From NCBI RefSeq assembly GCF_001279695.1, contig NZ_LGDD01000002.1, positions 62,001 through 126,000 on the forward strand: a stretch of 64,000 nucleotides of DNA. The letters run 5' to 3'. Under the pieces are notes generated by a model. That model saw nothing but the letters and a program-made list of their open reading frames with translations. It was not told the origin of the DNA and ran no database searches. A program made the translations under genes and the position numbers. The stretch comes from Streptomyces sp. WM6378 (GTDB lineage: Bacteria; Actinomycetota; Actinomycetes; Streptomycetales; Streptomycetaceae). Below are positions 42,281-55,363 of the stretch, piece by piece (positions within the stretch are counted from its first letter, which is position 1; every line of letters starts with the position of its first letter).

Positions 42281-42882
42281 TCGCCTTCGTCAGCGGCCCG
42301 GTCGCCGCCCTCGCTCCCGACACCGCGGTGGTCGAGGTCGGCGGCATCGGCATGGCCCTCCAGTGCACGCCCAACACGCTGGCCGAACTGCGCATCGGCC
42401 AGCACGCCAAACTCGCCACGTCACTGGTCGTACGGGAGGACTCGCTCACCCTGTACGGCTTCGCGGACGACGACGAGAAGCAGGTCTTCGAGCTGCTCCA
42501 GACCGCCAACGGGGTGGGCCCCCGGCTCGCCCAGGCGGTCCTTTCCGTGCACACCCCGGACGCGCTGCGCCGCGCGTTCGCCACCGGTGACGAGAAGGCG
42601 CTCACCGCGGTGCCCGGCATCGGCAAGAAGGGCGCCCAGAAGCTCCTCATCGAGCTGAAGGACCGGCTCGGCGCGCCCGTCGGCAACGCCCCGGCGGTCG
42701 GAGCGCCGGTCACCTCGGGCTGGCGCGACCAGCTGCACGCGGCCCTCATCGGCCTCGGCTACGCGACCCGGGAGGCCGACGAGGCGGTCACGGCCGTGGC
42801 CCCGCAGGCCGAGGCCTCCGACAGGCCGAACATCGGCGCGCTCCTGAAGGCCGCGCTCCAGACCTTGAACCGCGCCCGCTGA
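42277..42882 (+). CDS. ruvA: Holliday junction DNA helicase subunit RuvA
   Basis: A 201-residue branch-migration scaffold. N-terminal OB-fold [26 protein letters not shown], the helix-hairpin-helix pair [11 protein letters not shown] and [18 protein letters not shown], and the RuvB-contacting domain ([16 protein letters not shown]). ATGA overlap with ruvC. Confidence 0.97.
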   Translation: MIAFVSGPVAALAPDTAVVEVGGIGMALQCTPNTLAELRIGQHAKLATSLVVREDSLTLYGFADDDEKQVFELLQTANGVGPRLAQAVLSVHTPDALRRAFATGDEKALTAVPGIGKKGAQKLLIELKDRLGAPVGNAPAVGAPVTSGWRDQLHAALIGLGYATREADEAVTAVAPQAEASDRPNIGALLKAALQTLNRAR

Positions 42883-42928
42883 GCCCGACCCGCACCACCC
42901 ATCGCGACCACGATCCGAGGCACACGTC

Positions 42929-44020
42929 ATGAACTGGGAAGACAGCTCCGACACGGCGGATCTGTCCGCGACGGCCGGGGACCGCCTCGTCGGGGCCGAC
43001 GCCGACGGTGAGGACACCGCCGTCGAGGCCGCCCTGCGTCCCAAGGACCTGGACGAGTTCGTCGGCCAGGAGAAGGTCCGCGAGCAGCTCGACCTGGTCC
43101 TGCGCGCGGCCCGCGCCCGCGGCGCCACCGCCGACCACGTGCTCCTGTCCGGCGCCCCCGGCCTCGGCAAGACCACCCTCTCGATGATCATCGCGGCCGA
43201 GATGGGCGCCCCGATCCGCATCACCAGCGGCCCCGCCATCCAGCACGCGGGCGACCTCGCCGCGATCCTCTCCTCCCTCCAGGAGGGCGAGGTCCTCTTC
43301 CTCGACGAGATCCACCGGATGTCGCGGCCGGCCGAGGAAATGCTCTACATGGCGATGGAGGACTTCCGGGTCGACGTCATCGTCGGCAAGGGCCCCGGCG
43401 CCACCGCCATCCCGCTGGAGCTGCCGCCCTTCACCCTGGTCGGCGCCACCACCAGGGCCGGCCTGCTGCCGCCCCCGCTGCGAGACCGGTTCGGCTTCAC
43501 CGGGCACATGGAGTTCTACGAGCCCTCCGAGCTGGAGCGGGTCATCCACCGCTCGGCCCGGCTGCTCGACGTGGAGATCGACACCGCGGGCGCCGCGGAG
43601 ATCGCGGGCCGCTCCCGCGGCACCCCGCGCATCGCCAACCGGCTGCTGCGCCGGGTGCGCGACTACGCCCAGGTCAAGGCGGACGGCGTCATCACCCCTG
43701 AGATCGCCTCGGTGGCGCTGGGGGTGTACGAGGTTGACGCCCGAGGTCTGGACCGCCTGGACCGGGCCGTCCTCCAGGCCCTCCTGAAGCTGTTCGGCGG
43801 GGGCCCGGTGGGCCTGTCCACGCTGGCGGTCGCGGTGGGCGAGGAGCGCGAAACGGTGGAGGAGGTGGCCGAGCCGTTCCTGGTCCGCGAGGGTCTGCTC
43901 GCCCGTACTCCGCGGGGCCGGGTGGCCACACCCGCCGCCTGGGCCCACCTCGGTCTCGTACCACCGCAGCAGGGCGGTGGCGCGGCAGGAAGCGGACAAC
44001 AGGGTCTCTTCGGGGCGTGA
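42929..44020 (+). CDS. ruvB: Holliday junction DNA helicase subunit RuvB
   Basis: A 363-residue AAA+ motor. Walker [11 protein letters not shown], Walker [10 protein letters not shown], sensor-type [18 protein letters not shown] and the winged-helix end ([57 protein letters not shown]). The acidic N-terminal extension (about 25 residues) is common in streptomycetes. Confidence 0.97.
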   Translation: MNWEDSSDTADLSATAGDRLVGADADGEDTAVEAALRPKDLDEFVGQEKVREQLDLVLRAARARGATADHVLLSGAPGLGKTTLSMIIAAEMGAPIRITSGPAIQHAGDLAAILSSLQEGEVLFLDEIHRMSRPAEEMLYMAMEDFRVDVIVGKGPGATAIPLELPPFTLVGATTRAGLLPPPLRDRFGFTGHMEFYEPSELERVIHRSARLLDVEIDTAGAAEIAGRSRGTPRIANRLLRRVRDYAQVKADGVITPEIASVALGVYEVDARGLDRLDRAVLQALLKLFGGGPVGLSTLAVAVGEERETVEEVAEPFLVREGLLARTPRGRVATPAAWAHLGLVPPQQGGGAAGSGQQGLFGA

Positions 44021-44184
44021 CGGCGCGGAGGGTCGCACCCCGAGGAACCCCGGTGGGATGCTGGGCGTTGTTCCATCTGTGCGGACTCGCTTAGACTCCG
44101 CCGATGCCGCCCTTCCCGGCCGGCGTACCCACCCCCAGATCAGGCCGCGCCTCAGGCGTGGTCATGCGAAGGAAGTTCCGTCCC

Positions 44185-44658
44185 GTGAGCCCTATCACTC
44201 TCCTCCCCTTCATTGTGCTTATCGGGGCCATGTTCCTGATGACCCGGTCCGCCAAGAAGAAGCAGCAGGCGGCTGCCGCCATGCGCGATGAGATGCAGCC
44301 CGGCACCGGTGTCCGCACGATCGGGGGCATGTACGCCACCGTCAAGGAGATCGGCGACGAGACGGTCCTCCTGGAGGTGGCTCCCGGCGTCCACGCCGTC
44401 TACGCCAAGAACGCCATCGGCGCGGTCCTGGACGACGCGGAGTACAACCGCATCGTGCACGGCGACACCGAGGAGGAGCTCCCGGCGGTGCCGGACGACG
44501 CCTCTTCGCTGACCGAGGCCGCCGAGGCCGCCGAGGCCGACGCCGAGGACAGCAAGGACGCCAAGATCGACCTGGGCAAGAAGGACGAGGCGGAGGACGC
44601 CGCCGAGCTCAAGGACGGCAAGGACGGCAAGGCCGACGGCGGGGCCGACGCGAAGTAG
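44185..44658 (+). CDS. yajC: Sec translocase accessory subunit YajC
   Basis: A 157-residue protein with an N-terminal membrane helix (ITLLPFIVLIGAMFLMT), the basic SAKKKQQ, and the conserved MQPGTGVRTIGGMYATVKEIGDETVLLEVAPGV. The C-terminal 50 residues are an unusual Ala/Glu/Asp/Lys-rich tail. GTG 44185 follows AAGGAAG; the frame is open further upstream but without homology. First of yajC-secD-secF. Confidence 0.93.
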   Translation: MSPITLLPFIVLIGAMFLMTRSAKKKQQAAAAMRDEMQPGTGVRTIGGMYATVKEIGDETVLLEVAPGVHAVYAKNAIGAVLDDAEYNRIVHGDTEEELPAVPDDASSLTEAAEAAEADAEDSKDAKIDLGKKDEAEDAAELKDGKDGKADGGADAK

Positions 44659-44802
44659 TCACGCACCGGGACCGCACGGCGCCCGACCGGCGCGGGCGGT
44701 CCCCGGAGCGCGCCGACTTCCGCGGGGGACGTCCCCACAACACTTCGTGGCCGCCCACGCGCATACCCGGCGCAGGGTGGTTGGACAGGGAGAAACGACA
44801 AG

Positions 44803-46548
44803 GTGGCAGCACCGAACAAGGGCCGAAGGCCGGCGGCGGGGGGACAGAGCAAGCCGGGCCGCGCCCTGGCCCTGATCCTCATCGCCATGGTCGCGCTCGT
44901 CGGTGGGATGTTCATTTCCCACCACACCACTCCGAGGCTGGGCATCGACCTCGCGGGCGGTACGAGCATCACGCTCAAGGCCAAGGCCGAGCCCGGCCAG
45001 GAATCGGCGATCAACAAGAACAACATGAACACAGCGGTTTCGATCATGAACCGTCGTGTGAATGGTCTTGGTGTGACCGAGGCCGAGGTCCAGACCCAGG
45101 GCAGCGACAACATCATTGTCAACATCCCCAAGGGCACGAACTCGGAGCAGGCCCGTCAGCAGGTCGGCCAGACCGCCAAGCTGTACTTCCGGCCGGTCCT
45201 GACCGCCCAGCCGACGGCCGTGGCGCCCAACCCGAGCGCTTCCCCGAGCGCCTCGACCAGCGGCAAGCCGGCCCCCTCGGGCACCCCGAGCGCCTCCGGC
45301 AAGGGCACGCCGTCCGGTTCCGCGAGCGCCTCCAGCTCGGCCAAGGGCCGCGCTCTCTCCGACGCGCTGAAGGCCTCGCCCACGCCCGGCGCGAGCAAGC
45401 CGAGCAGCCCCGCGCCGAACCCGTCGGCCCCCACGGGTGACGCGGCCGCCGCACAGCTCCAGGCCAAGTTCGCGGCGCTCGACTGCTCCACCAAGGAAGC
45501 CCGCTCCAAGGCCGGCGAGGGCGCCAAGTCCTCCGAGCCGACCGTGGCGTGCGACAAGGACGGCGCGGAGAAGTTCATCCTCGGCCCGGCCGAGGTCGAC
45601 GGCACGGACGTCTCCAAGGCGCAGGCCGTGATCAACCAGCAGAACGGTCAGTGGATCGTTCAGATGGACTTCACCGGCGGCGGCTCGAAGAAGTTCGCGG
45701 CCATCACCGGCAAGCTGTCCCAGCAGCAGTACCCGAACAACCGCTTCGCGATCGCGCTGGACAACCAGGTCGTCTCGGCCCCCACCGTGAGCTCCACGCT
45801 CAGCGGCTCCGCCGAGATCTCCGGCAACTTCAACCAGTCGACCGCCCAGGACCTGGCGAACGTGCTGTCCTACGGCGCGCTGCCGCTCTCCTTCCAGGAG
45901 CAGAGCGTCACCACCGTGACCGCGGCCCTCGGCGCCGACCAGCTGCACGCCGGCCTGATCGCGGGTGCCATCGGCCTCGCGCTGGTCATCATCTACCTGG
46001 TGGCCTACTACCGCGGCCTCGCGCTGATCGCCATCCTCAGCCTCGTCGTATCGGCGATCCTGACGTACGCGATCATGACGCTGCTCGGCCCGGGCATCGG
46101 CTTCGCGCTGAACCTGCCCGCGGTCTGCGGCGCCATCGTCGCCATCGGCATCACCGCGGACTCGTTCATCGTCTACTTCGAACGCATCCGTGACGAGATC
46201 CGTGAGGGCCGCACCCTGCGTCCCGCCGTCGAGCGCGCCTGGCCGCGCGCGCGGCGCACCATCCTGGTCTCCGACTTCGTGTCGTTCCTCGCCGCCGCGG
46301 TGCTGTTCATCGTGACCGTCGGCAAGGTCCAGGGCTTCGCGTTCACGCTGGGTCTGACCACCCTGCTCGACGTGGTCGTGGTGTTCCTGTTCACCAAGCC
46401 GGTGATGACGCTCCTGGCCCGCAAGAAGTTCTTCGCGAGCGGCCACCCGTGGTCCGGTCTGGACCCGAAGCGGCTCGGCGCCAAGCCGCCGCTGCGCCGC
46501 ACCCGCCGCACCACCTCCGCCCCCGTCGACAACCCGAAGGAGGCGTGA
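44803..46548 (+). CDS. secD: Protein translocase subunit SecD
   Basis: A 581-residue RND-type subunit aiding protein release and proton-driven export. N-terminal helix (ALALILIAMVALVGGMFI), P1 external domain, then five helices with the motifs LGIDLAGGTSITL and ITADSFIVYFERIRDEIREGR. A Ser/Pro/Ala/Gly-rich insert (about residues 135-212) interrupts the external domain, containing repeated SAS/PSG/PSA. GTG 44803 with GGGAGAA upstream. secF starts one base after the stop. Confidence 0.95.
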   Translation: MAAPNKGRRPAAGGQSKPGRALALILIAMVALVGGMFISHHTTPRLGIDLAGGTSITLKAKAEPGQESAINKNNMNTAVSIMNRRVNGLGVTEAEVQTQGSDNIIVNIPKGTNSEQARQQVGQTAKLYFRPVLTAQPTAVAPNPSASPSASTSGKPAPSGTPSASGKGTPSGSASASSSAKGRALSDALKASPTPGASKPSSPAPNPSAPTGDAAAAQLQAKFAALDCSTKEARSKAGEGAKSSEPTVACDKDGAEKFILGPAEVDGTDVSKAQAVINQQNGQWIVQMDFTGGGSKKFAAITGKLSQQQYPNNRFAIALDNQVVSAPTVSSTLSGSAEISGNFNQSTAQDLANVLSYGALPLSFQEQSVTTVTAALGADQLHAGLIAGAIGLALVIIYLVAYYRGLALIAILSLVVSAILTYAIMTLLGPGIGFALNLPAVCGAIVAIGITADSFIVYFERIRDEIREGRTLRPAVERAWPRARRTILVSDFVSFLAAAVLFIVTVGKVQGFAFTLGLTTLLDVVVVFLFTKPVMTLLARKKFFASGHPWSGLDPKRLGAKPPLRRTRRTTSAPVDNPKEA

Positions 46549-46549
46549 G

Positions 46550-47647
46550 ATGTCGAAGCTCGGCACTCTCGGCGCCAGGCTGTACCGCGGTGAGGTCGGT
46601 TACGACTTCGTCGGCAAGCGGAAGATCTGGTACGGCATCTCGATCCTGATCACCATCACGGCCATCGTCGGCCTGGCGGTACGGGGTCTGACGATGGGCA
46701 TCGAATTCGAGGGCGGCGCGGTCTTCACCACCCCGAAGACCTCCATCTCGGCCCCGCAGGCCGAGAAGGACGCCGAGGCCGCGTCCGGCCACGACGCGAT
46801 CGCCCAGAAGCTCGGCGACGGCACGATCCGCATCACCATCGGCGGGGTCGACACGGCCAAGTCCGACCAGATCAAGACCCAGCTCGCCAAGGACCTCAAG
46901 GTCGAGGCGAACAACATCAACGCCGACCTGGTCGGCCCCAGTTGGGGCCAGACGATCGCCAACAAGGCCTGGACGGGCCTGATCATCTTCATGATCCTCG
47001 TGGTGATCTACCTGGCCATCGCCTTCGAGTGGCGGATGGCGGTCGCGGCCCTCGTCGCCCTGATCCACGACCTCACGATCACGGTCGGGATCTACGCGCT
47101 GGTCGGCTTCGAGGTCACCCCCGGCACCGTGATCGGTCTGCTCACGATCCTCGGTTACTCCCTCTACGACACCGTCGTCGTCTTCGACGGACTCAAGGAG
47201 GGACAGAAGGGGATCACCAAGCAGACCCGGGTCACCTACAGCGAGATGGCGAACAAGAGCCTCAACGGCACCCTGGTCCGCTCCATCAACACCACGGTCG
47301 TGGCGCTGCTCCCGGTGGCGGGCCTGCTGTTCATCGGTGGCGGCGTCCTCGGCGCCGGCATGCTGAACGACATCTCGCTGTCCCTGTTCGTCGGCCTCGC
47401 GGCCGGTGCGTACTCCTCGATCTTCATCGCCACTCCGCTGGTCGCCGACCTGAAGGAGACCATGCCGGAGATGAAGGCCCTCAAGAAGCGGGTGCTCGCC
47501 AAGCGCGCTGCGGCCGCCGCCAAGGGCGAGAGCGCGGAGCCCGAGGACGTGGCGCCGTTCGACGACGAGGACGACGACGCCGAGACGGCCGGTGCGGTCG
47601 TCGGCCAGCGCCGCCAGCCCACCCGCAACAACCGGAAGCGCCGATGA
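46550..47647 (+). CDS. secF: Protein translocase subunit SecF
   Basis: A 365-residue partner of SecD. It has the GIEFEGGAVF motif, six helices and YSLYDTVVVFDGLKEGQK with LNGTLVRSINTTVVALLPVAGLL; the acidic tail (DDEDDDAETAG) and basic end are species-type extensions. ATGA overlap with apt. Confidence 0.96.
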   Translation: MSKLGTLGARLYRGEVGYDFVGKRKIWYGISILITITAIVGLAVRGLTMGIEFEGGAVFTTPKTSISAPQAEKDAEAASGHDAIAQKLGDGTIRITIGGVDTAKSDQIKTQLAKDLKVEANNINADLVGPSWGQTIANKAWTGLIIFMILVVIYLAIAFEWRMAVAALVALIHDLTITVGIYALVGFEVTPGTVIGLLTILGYSLYDTVVVFDGLKEGQKGITKQTRVTYSEMANKSLNGTLVRSINTTVVALLPVAGLLFIGGGVLGAGMLNDISLSLFVGLAAGAYSSIFIATPLVADLKETMPEMKALKKRVLAKRAAAAAKGESAEPEDVAPFDDEDDDAETAGAVVGQRRQPTRNNRKRR

Positions 47648-48195
47648 CCAGCGTGTCCACCGAGACCGTGGGGCTGCTGCTCAGCCGCATCCGTGACGTG
47701 CCGGACTATCCGAAGCCGGGCGTGATGTTCAAGGACATCACCCCGCTGCTCGCGGACCCGGAGGCGTTCACGGCCCTCACCGACGCGCTCGCCGCGCTGT
47801 GCGTCCAGCACGGCGCGACGAAGATCGTCGGCCTGGAGGCGCGCGGCTTCATCCTGGCGGCCCCCGTCTCGGTCCGTGCCGGGATCGGCTTCATCCCCGT
47901 ACGCAAGGCGGGCAAGCTCCCCGGAGCGACGCTCAGGCAGGCGTACGAGCTGGAGTACGGCACCGCGGAGATCGAGGTGCACGCCGAGGACCTCAGCGCG
48001 GGCGACCGGGTCATGGTCATCGACGACGTGCTCGCCACCGGCGGCACGGCCGAGGCCTCGCTGGAGCTGATCCGCCGGGCCGGAGCCGAGGTCGCGGGTG
48101 TCGCGGTCCTGATGGAGCTCAGCTTCCTCAGCGGCCGCGAGCGCCTGGAGAGCGCCCTGCGCGGCGCCCCGCTGGATGCCCTGATCACGGTCTGA
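47644..48195 (+). CDS. apt: Adenine phosphoribosyltransferase
   Basis: A 183-residue type I PRTase that salvages adenine to AMP using PRPP. PDYPKPGVMFKDITPLL is the adenine-site segment; the PRPP loop is VMVIDDVLATGGTAEA. ATGA overlap with secF, then 195 bases to relA. Confidence 0.96.
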   Translation: MTSVSTETVGLLLSRIRDVPDYPKPGVMFKDITPLLADPEAFTALTDALAALCVQHGATKIVGLEARGFILAAPVSVRAGIGFIPVRKAGKLPGATLRQAYELEYGTAEIEVHAEDLSAGDRVMVIDDVLATGGTAEASLELIRRAGAEVAGVAVLMELSFLSGRERLESALRGAPLDALITV

Positions 48196-48390
48196 GCAGG
48201 CCGCAGAACACCGCCGAGGCGGGCCCGGAGGAATCCGGTGCCCGCCTCCGGTGTTTCTCCAGGCAGAGGCGTCACACCGGCCGAGGGCGAGCGGAGGCTC
48301 TTGGCTCGATACCATGGGTACTTCCGGGCCTGACCGGGGGACCCGGACCCTCCCCCAGACTCCGTCCGGGGGGACCCCAGAGGAGCGCTT

Positions 48391-50895
<2,505 letters not shown>

Positions 50896-50902
50896 GACAC
50901 GA

Positions 50903-50938
50903 CGAAGCCCCCGGAACCGCAGGGTTCCGGGGGCTTCG
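50903..50938. terminator. Bidirectional terminator between relA and DUF349 genes
   Basis: Perfect 16-bp stem (CGAAGCCCCCGGAACC with complement) and four-base loop between convergent stops. Confidence 0.85.
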
Positions 50939-50956
50939 CCATGGGGCGGCAGCGGA

Positions 50957-52186
50957 TCAGCCGCCGAACTCCTCAAGGCCCTTCAGGGCCTGGTCGAGCA
51001 GGGCCTGGCGGCCCTCCAGCTCGCGGCCCAGCTTGTCGGCCTTGGCGTCGTTGCCGGCCGCGCGGGCCGCGTCGATCTGCTTCTGCAGCTTGTCGACGGC
51101 GTCCTGCAGCTGGCCCGTGAGGCCCGCGGCACGCGCCCGCGCCTCCGGGTTCGTACGACGCCAGTCGGCCTCCTCGGCCTCCTGGATCGCCCGCTCCACG
51201 GCGTGCATCCGGCCCTCGACCTTGGGACGCGCGTCCCTGGGTACGTGGCCGATGGCCTCCCAGCGCTCGTTGACCGAGCGGAACGCGGCCCGGGCCGCCT
51301 TCAGGTCGGTCACCGGGAGGATCTTCTCGGCCTCGACGGCCAGCTCCTCCTTGAGCTTCAGGTTCTCGATCTGCTCGGCGTCACGCTCCGCGAACACCTC
51401 GCTGCGCGCCGCGAAGAAGACGTCCTGGGCGCCGCGGAAGCGGTTCCACAGCTCGTCCTCGGCCTCGCGCTGGGCGCGGCCCGCCGCCTTCCAGTCCGCC
51501 ATCAGGTCGCGGTAGCGCGCCGCCGTCGTGGCCCAGTCCGTGGACCCGGACAGGGCCTCGGCCTCGACGACCAGCTTCTCCTTGACCTTGCGGGCGTCCT
51601 CGCGCTGCGCGTCGAGCGACGCGAAGTGCGCCTTGCGGCGCTTGGAGAACGCCGAGCGGGCGTGCGAGAAGCGGTGCCACAGCTCGTCGTCGGACTTGCG
51701 GTCCAGGCGCGGCAGACCCTTCCAGGTGTCCACCAGGGCCCGCAGCCGCTCGCCCGCCGAGCGCCACTGCTCGCTCTGCGCCAGCTCCTCGGCCTCCGTG
51801 ACGAGCGCCTCCTTGGCGTGCTTGGCCTCGTCGGTCTGCTTGGCCTTCTGGACCTTGCGCTCCTCGCGGCGCGACTCGACGGTCTTGACGAGCTTGTCGA
51901 GGCGCCCCCGCAACGCATCGAGGTCACCGACCGCGTGATGCTCGTCCACCTGCGAGCGCAGATGGTCGATCGCGGTCTGCGCGTCCTTCGCCGACAGGTC
52001 GGTGGTCTTCACCCGCCGTTCGAGGAGGCCGATCTCGACAACCAGGCCCTCGTACTTGCGCTCGAAGTAGGCCAGAGCCTCCTCTGGAGAGCCCGCCTGC
52101 CACGATCCGACGACCACTTCGCCCTCGGCTGTACGCACATACACGGTGCCCGTCTCGTCGACGCGGCCCCACGGGTCGCTGCTCAC
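50957..52186 (-). CDS. DUF349-repeat coiled-coil protein
   Basis: A 409-residue mostly helical protein with repeated DUF349 units of W-K-x-x-G and DDELWHRF type (WKGLPRLDRKSDDELWHRFSHAR, WKAAGRAQREAEDELWNRFRGAQ, WEAIGHVPRDARPKVEGRM). GTG 52186 is preceded by GGAGGAGG. Expected to be cytosolic. In other bacteria DUF349 proteins are tied to ribosome or stress physiology, but its role here is unknown. Confidence 0.88.
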   Translation of the reverse strand: MSSDPWGRVDETGTVYVRTAEGEVVVGSWQAGSPEEALAYFERKYEGLVVEIGLLERRVKTTDLSAKDAQTAIDHLRSQVDEHHAVGDLDALRGRLDKLVKTVESRREERKVQKAKQTDEAKHAKEALVTEAEELAQSEQWRSAGERLRALVDTWKGLPRLDRKSDDELWHRFSHARSAFSKRRKAHFASLDAQREDARKVKEKLVVEAEALSGSTDWATTAARYRDLMADWKAAGRAQREAEDELWNRFRGAQDVFFAARSEVFAERDAEQIENLKLKEELAVEAEKILPVTDLKAARAAFRSVNERWEAIGHVPRDARPKVEGRMHAVERAIQEAEEADWRRTNPEARARAAGLTGQLQDAVDKLQKQIDAARAAGNDAKADKLGRELEGRQALLDQALKGLEEFGG

Positions 52187-52389
52187 AGCGCCTCCTCCAC
52201 ATGATGCCTGCGCGGGGGGTTCGTCCCCCGGGGCATCGTCCACAGTTTCCCGGCGGGTCTCGCCCGCCCTCCACAGCGCGTACGAGCCCGCGCTGCACAA
52301 CGCCAATCTAGGCGACCGGCCGCCCGGCTGTCCGCACTCAGCGCGGCCGAATTCAGCGGTTCACGCTCGGTGCCGGGCGCCCGGGGGTG

Positions 52390-53172
52390 TCACCCTTTGG
52401 TGACGGCGGCCTTCTCGATGGTGACGGCCTTCTTGGGCGCCCCGTCGCCCGAACCGCCCTCGACGCCCTCCTTGGCGACATCCTCGACGGCCTTGAGGCC
52501 AGCCGCGTCCATGGTGCCGAACGGCGTGTAGGTGGGCGGCAGTTTGCTGTCCTTGTACACCAGGAAGAACTGGCTGCCGCCGGTGTGCGGCTGGCCGGTA
52601 TTGGCCATCGCGACCGTGCCCGCCGGGTAGGTCACCGTGCCGTCCGCGCCCGCCTTGCCGAGGCCGGTCAGGTTCTCGTCCGGGATCGTGTAGCCGGGTC
52701 CGCCCTGACCGGTGCCCTGCGGGTCGCCGCACTGGAGCACGAAGATCCCCTGCGTGGTCAGCCGGTGGCACTTGGTGTTGTTGAAGAAACCCTTGTCGGC
52801 GAGGTACTTGAACGAGTTCGCCGTGTGCGGGGTCTTCGCCGCGTCCATCACGAACTCGATCTCGCCCGCGTTGGTCTTCAGCGACATGCCGTACTTGGCC
52901 TTGGCGTCGACAGCCATCTTCGGCTCCGCCGACGCGCTGGGCTGCGCGGACGGGCTGCCCGACGGGGAGGCGGTGTCCGGCTTCGTGTCGCTGTCGCCGG
53001 AGAAGGCGCCCGTCGCGTAGGCCGCGCCGCCCGCCGCCACGACCACCGCGAGGGCGGCCGCGATGACGGTGTTGCGGCGCCTGGCCTTGCGCCGCGCTTC
53101 CTCCCGGCGCTGCTGCTGCCGCTCGAACTTCTCGCGCGCGAGCTGGCGCCGACGCTGTTCGCTGCTGACCAC
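52390..53172 (-). CDS. Membrane-anchored cyclophilin-type peptidyl-prolyl isomerase
   Basis: A 260-residue protein: a very basic N-terminus (QRREEARRKARRRN), a membrane helix (TVIAAALAVVVAAGGAAYATG), a Ser/Pro-rich linker and an external cyclophilin domain (TAKTPHTANSF-type start, KYLADKGFFNNTKCHRL, GTVAMANTGQPHTGGSQFFLVY, FGTMDAAGLKAVEDVAKEG). The conserved QFF is present; the Arg of the active site is replaced in KCHRLTTQGIF. Probably folds exported proteins. GTG 53172 with AAGGAG. Confidence 0.92.
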   Translation of the reverse strand: MVSSEQRRRQLAREKFERQQQRREEARRKARRRNTVIAAALAVVVAAGGAAYATGAFSGDSDTKPDTASPSGSPSAQPSASAEPKMAVDAKAKYGMSLKTNAGEIEFVMDAAKTPHTANSFKYLADKGFFNNTKCHRLTTQGIFVLQCGDPQGTGQGGPGYTIPDENLTGLGKAGADGTVTYPAGTVAMANTGQPHTGGSQFFLVYKDSKLPPTYTPFGTMDAAGLKAVEDVAKEGVEGGSGDGAPKKAVTIEKAAVTKG

Positions 53173-53273
53173 CGGTCGTCTCCTTGTGCGGTCTCGTGGG
53201 GTACGGGTACGTGCGTACGAGCTGACTGTGCCCCGTACCGTATATGGGTTCGCTGTGACCGGAGCAGCGCCGG

Positions 53274-53279
53274 TAGGCT
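53274..53279 (+). promoter_or_regulatory. Putative -10 box (TAGGCT) of the MBL/hisS unit
   Basis: TAGGCT about 45 bases before GTG 53325, consistent with a short-leadered transcript. Confidence 0.35.
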
Positions 53280-53324
53280 CTGAGCAGCCGTAATCACCCG
53301 CCGCGCAAGAAATCGAGGACGATC

Positions 53325-54035
53325 GTGCTGATTGCCGGGTTCCCCGCCGGGGCCTGGGGGACCAACTGCTACCTGGTCGCCCCCGCCGCAGGCGAGGAAT
53401 GCGTGATCATCGACCCCGGCCACCAGGCCGCCCAGGGCGTCGAGGAAACGCTGAAGAAGCATCGGCTCAAGCCCGTCGCCGTCGTCCTCACCCACGGCCA
53501 CATCGACCACTGCGCCTCGGTCGTCCCGGTCTGCGGAGCCCACGACGTACCCGCCTGGATCCACCCCGACGACCGCTACATGATGAGCGACCCCGAGAAG
53601 GCGCTCGGCCGCGCCTTCGGCGCGCAGCTCATGGGCGAGCTCACGGTGGGGGAGCCGGACGACGTCAAGGAGCTCACCGACGGCGCCAAGCTGGCGCTCG
53701 CGGGCATGGAGCTCACCGTGTCGCACGCGCCCGGCCATACCAAGGGGTCGGTGACGTTCGGGCTGCCCGAGGCGGAGGACATCCCTCCGATCCTGTTCTC
53801 GGGCGACCTGCTCTTCGCCGGCTCCGTCGGACGCACCGACCTGCCCGGCGGCAGCCACGCCGAGCTCCTCGAGTCGCTGGGCCGCGTGTGCCTGCCTCTC
53901 GACGACTCGACCGTGGTGCTGTCCGGCCACGGCTCCCAGACGACCATCGGCCAGGAGCGCGCCACCAACCCGTACCTGCGGCAGGTGGCCGCCGGCCAGG
54001 GAGAGGGCATCGCCTCTCCCCGACGAGGAATGTGA
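53325..54035 (+). CDS. Metallo-beta-lactamase-fold hydrolase (glyoxalase II-like)
   Basis: A 236-residue MBL-fold protein with the metal motif [10 protein letters not shown] (H57-x-H59-x-D61-H62), later His in [11 protein letters not shown] and [20 protein letters not shown], and the C-terminal His in GHGSQTTIG. Likely hydrolyses a thioester such as S-D-lactoyl-mycothiol/glutathione. GTG 53325 follows GAGG. hisS starts 14 bases after its stop. Confidence 0.9.
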   Translation: MLIAGFPAGAWGTNCYLVAPAAGEECVIIDPGHQAAQGVEETLKKHRLKPVAVVLTHGHIDHCASVVPVCGAHDVPAWIHPDDRYMMSDPEKALGRAFGAQLMGELTVGEPDDVKELTDGAKLALAGMELTVSHAPGHTKGSVTFGLPEAEDIPPILFSGDLLFAGSVGRTDLPGGSHAELLESLGRVCLPLDDSTVVLSGHGSQTTIGQERATNPYLRQVAAGQGEGIASPRRGM

Positions 54036-54049
54036 CGAGAAGTCTTCCC

Positions 54050-55312
54050 ATGAGTACTTTCCAGGCCCCCAAGGGCACGTACGACCTGCTCCCGCCGGAC
54101 TCGGCGCGCTTCCTCGCCGTGCGCGAGGCCATCGCGGCGCCCCTGAAGCGGTCGGGCTACGGCTACATCGAGACCCCGGGCTTCGAGAACGTCGAGCTCT
54201 TCGCGCGCGGTGTCGGCGAGTCCACCGACATCGTCACGAAGGAGATGTACGCCTTCACGACCAAGGGCAACGACAAGCTCGCGCTGCGCCCCGAGGGCAC
54301 CGCGTCCGTGCTGCGCGCGGCCCTGGAGGCCAACCTGCACAAGGCGGGCAACCTCCCCGTCAAGCTCTGGTACTCGGGCTCGTACTACCGCTACGAGCGC
54401 CCGCAGAAGGGCCGTTACAGGCACTTCTCGCAGGTCGGCGCCGAGGCGATCGGCGCGGAGGACCCGGCGATCGACGCCGAGCTGATCATCCTGGCGAACG
54501 ACGCGTACCGCTCGCTGGGGTTGCGGAACTTCCGCATCCTCCTCAACTCCCTCGGCGACAAGGAGTGCCGCCCCGTCTACCGGGACGCCCTCCAGGACTT
54601 CCTGCGCGGGCTCGACCTGGACGAGGACACGCTGCGCCGGGCCGAGATCAACCCGCTGCGGGTGCTCGACGACAAGCGGGACGCGGTCCAGAAGCAGCTG
54701 ACGGGTGCCCCGCTCCTGCGCGACTACCTGTGCGACGCCTGCAAGGCGTACCACGAGGAGGTGCGCGAGCTCCTGACGGCGGAGGGCGTCGCGTACGAGG
54801 ACGACGCGCGGCTTGTGCGCGGCCTCGACTACTACACCCGCACGACGTTCGAGTTCGTCCACGACGGTCTGGGCTCGCAGTCCGCGGTCGGCGGCGGCGG
54901 TCGCTACGACGGCCTCTCCGAGATGATCGGCGGCCCCGCGCTGCCGTCGGTGGGCTGGGCGCTGGGCGTCGACCGTACGGTCCTCGCCCTGGAGGCCGAG
55001 GGTGTCACCCTCGAACTCCCCTCCACGACCAGCGTGTTCGCGGTCCCGCTGGGCGAGGAGGCACGGCGCGTGCTCTTCGCGAAGGTCACGGAGCTGCGGC
55101 GGGCGGGCATCGCGGCGGACTTCTCCTTCGGCGCGAAGGGCCTGAAGGGCGCGATGAAGTCCGCGAACCGCTCGGGCGCCCGCTTCACCCTGGTCGCGGG
55201 CGAACGGGACCTGGCGGAGGGCGTGGCCCAGCTGAAGGACATGGAATCCGGGGAGCAGACCCCGGTGGCCCTGGATTCGATCCTGGATGAGGTACGCACC
55301 CGCCTGGGCTGA
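54050..55312 (+). CDS. hisS: Histidyl-tRNA synthetase
   Basis: A 420-residue class IIa synthetase. It opens [14 protein letters not shown], with motif 2 at [22 protein letters not shown], the His-A signature [15 protein letters not shown], motif 3 [15 protein letters not shown] and a C-terminal anticodon-binding domain. Complete, normal length. Confidence 0.97.
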   Translation: MSTFQAPKGTYDLLPPDSARFLAVREAIAAPLKRSGYGYIETPGFENVELFARGVGESTDIVTKEMYAFTTKGNDKLALRPEGTASVLRAALEANLHKAGNLPVKLWYSGSYYRYERPQKGRYRHFSQVGAEAIGAEDPAIDAELIILANDAYRSLGLRNFRILLNSLGDKECRPVYRDALQDFLRGLDLDEDTLRRAEINPLRVLDDKRDAVQKQLTGAPLLRDYLCDACKAYHEEVRELLTAEGVAYEDDARLVRGLDYYTRTTFEFVHDGLGSQSAVGGGGRYDGLSEMIGGPALPSVGWALGVDRTVLALEAEGVTLELPSTTSVFAVPLGEEARRVLFAKVTELRRAGIAADFSFGAKGLKGAMKSANRSGARFTLVAGERDLAEGVAQLKDMESGEQTPVALDSILDEVRTRLG

Positions 55313-55363
55313 GGGGAGCGGGGTGGGCGCAGCCCCCAAGCTCTTGAAGAGCGGGGCGAAAAT

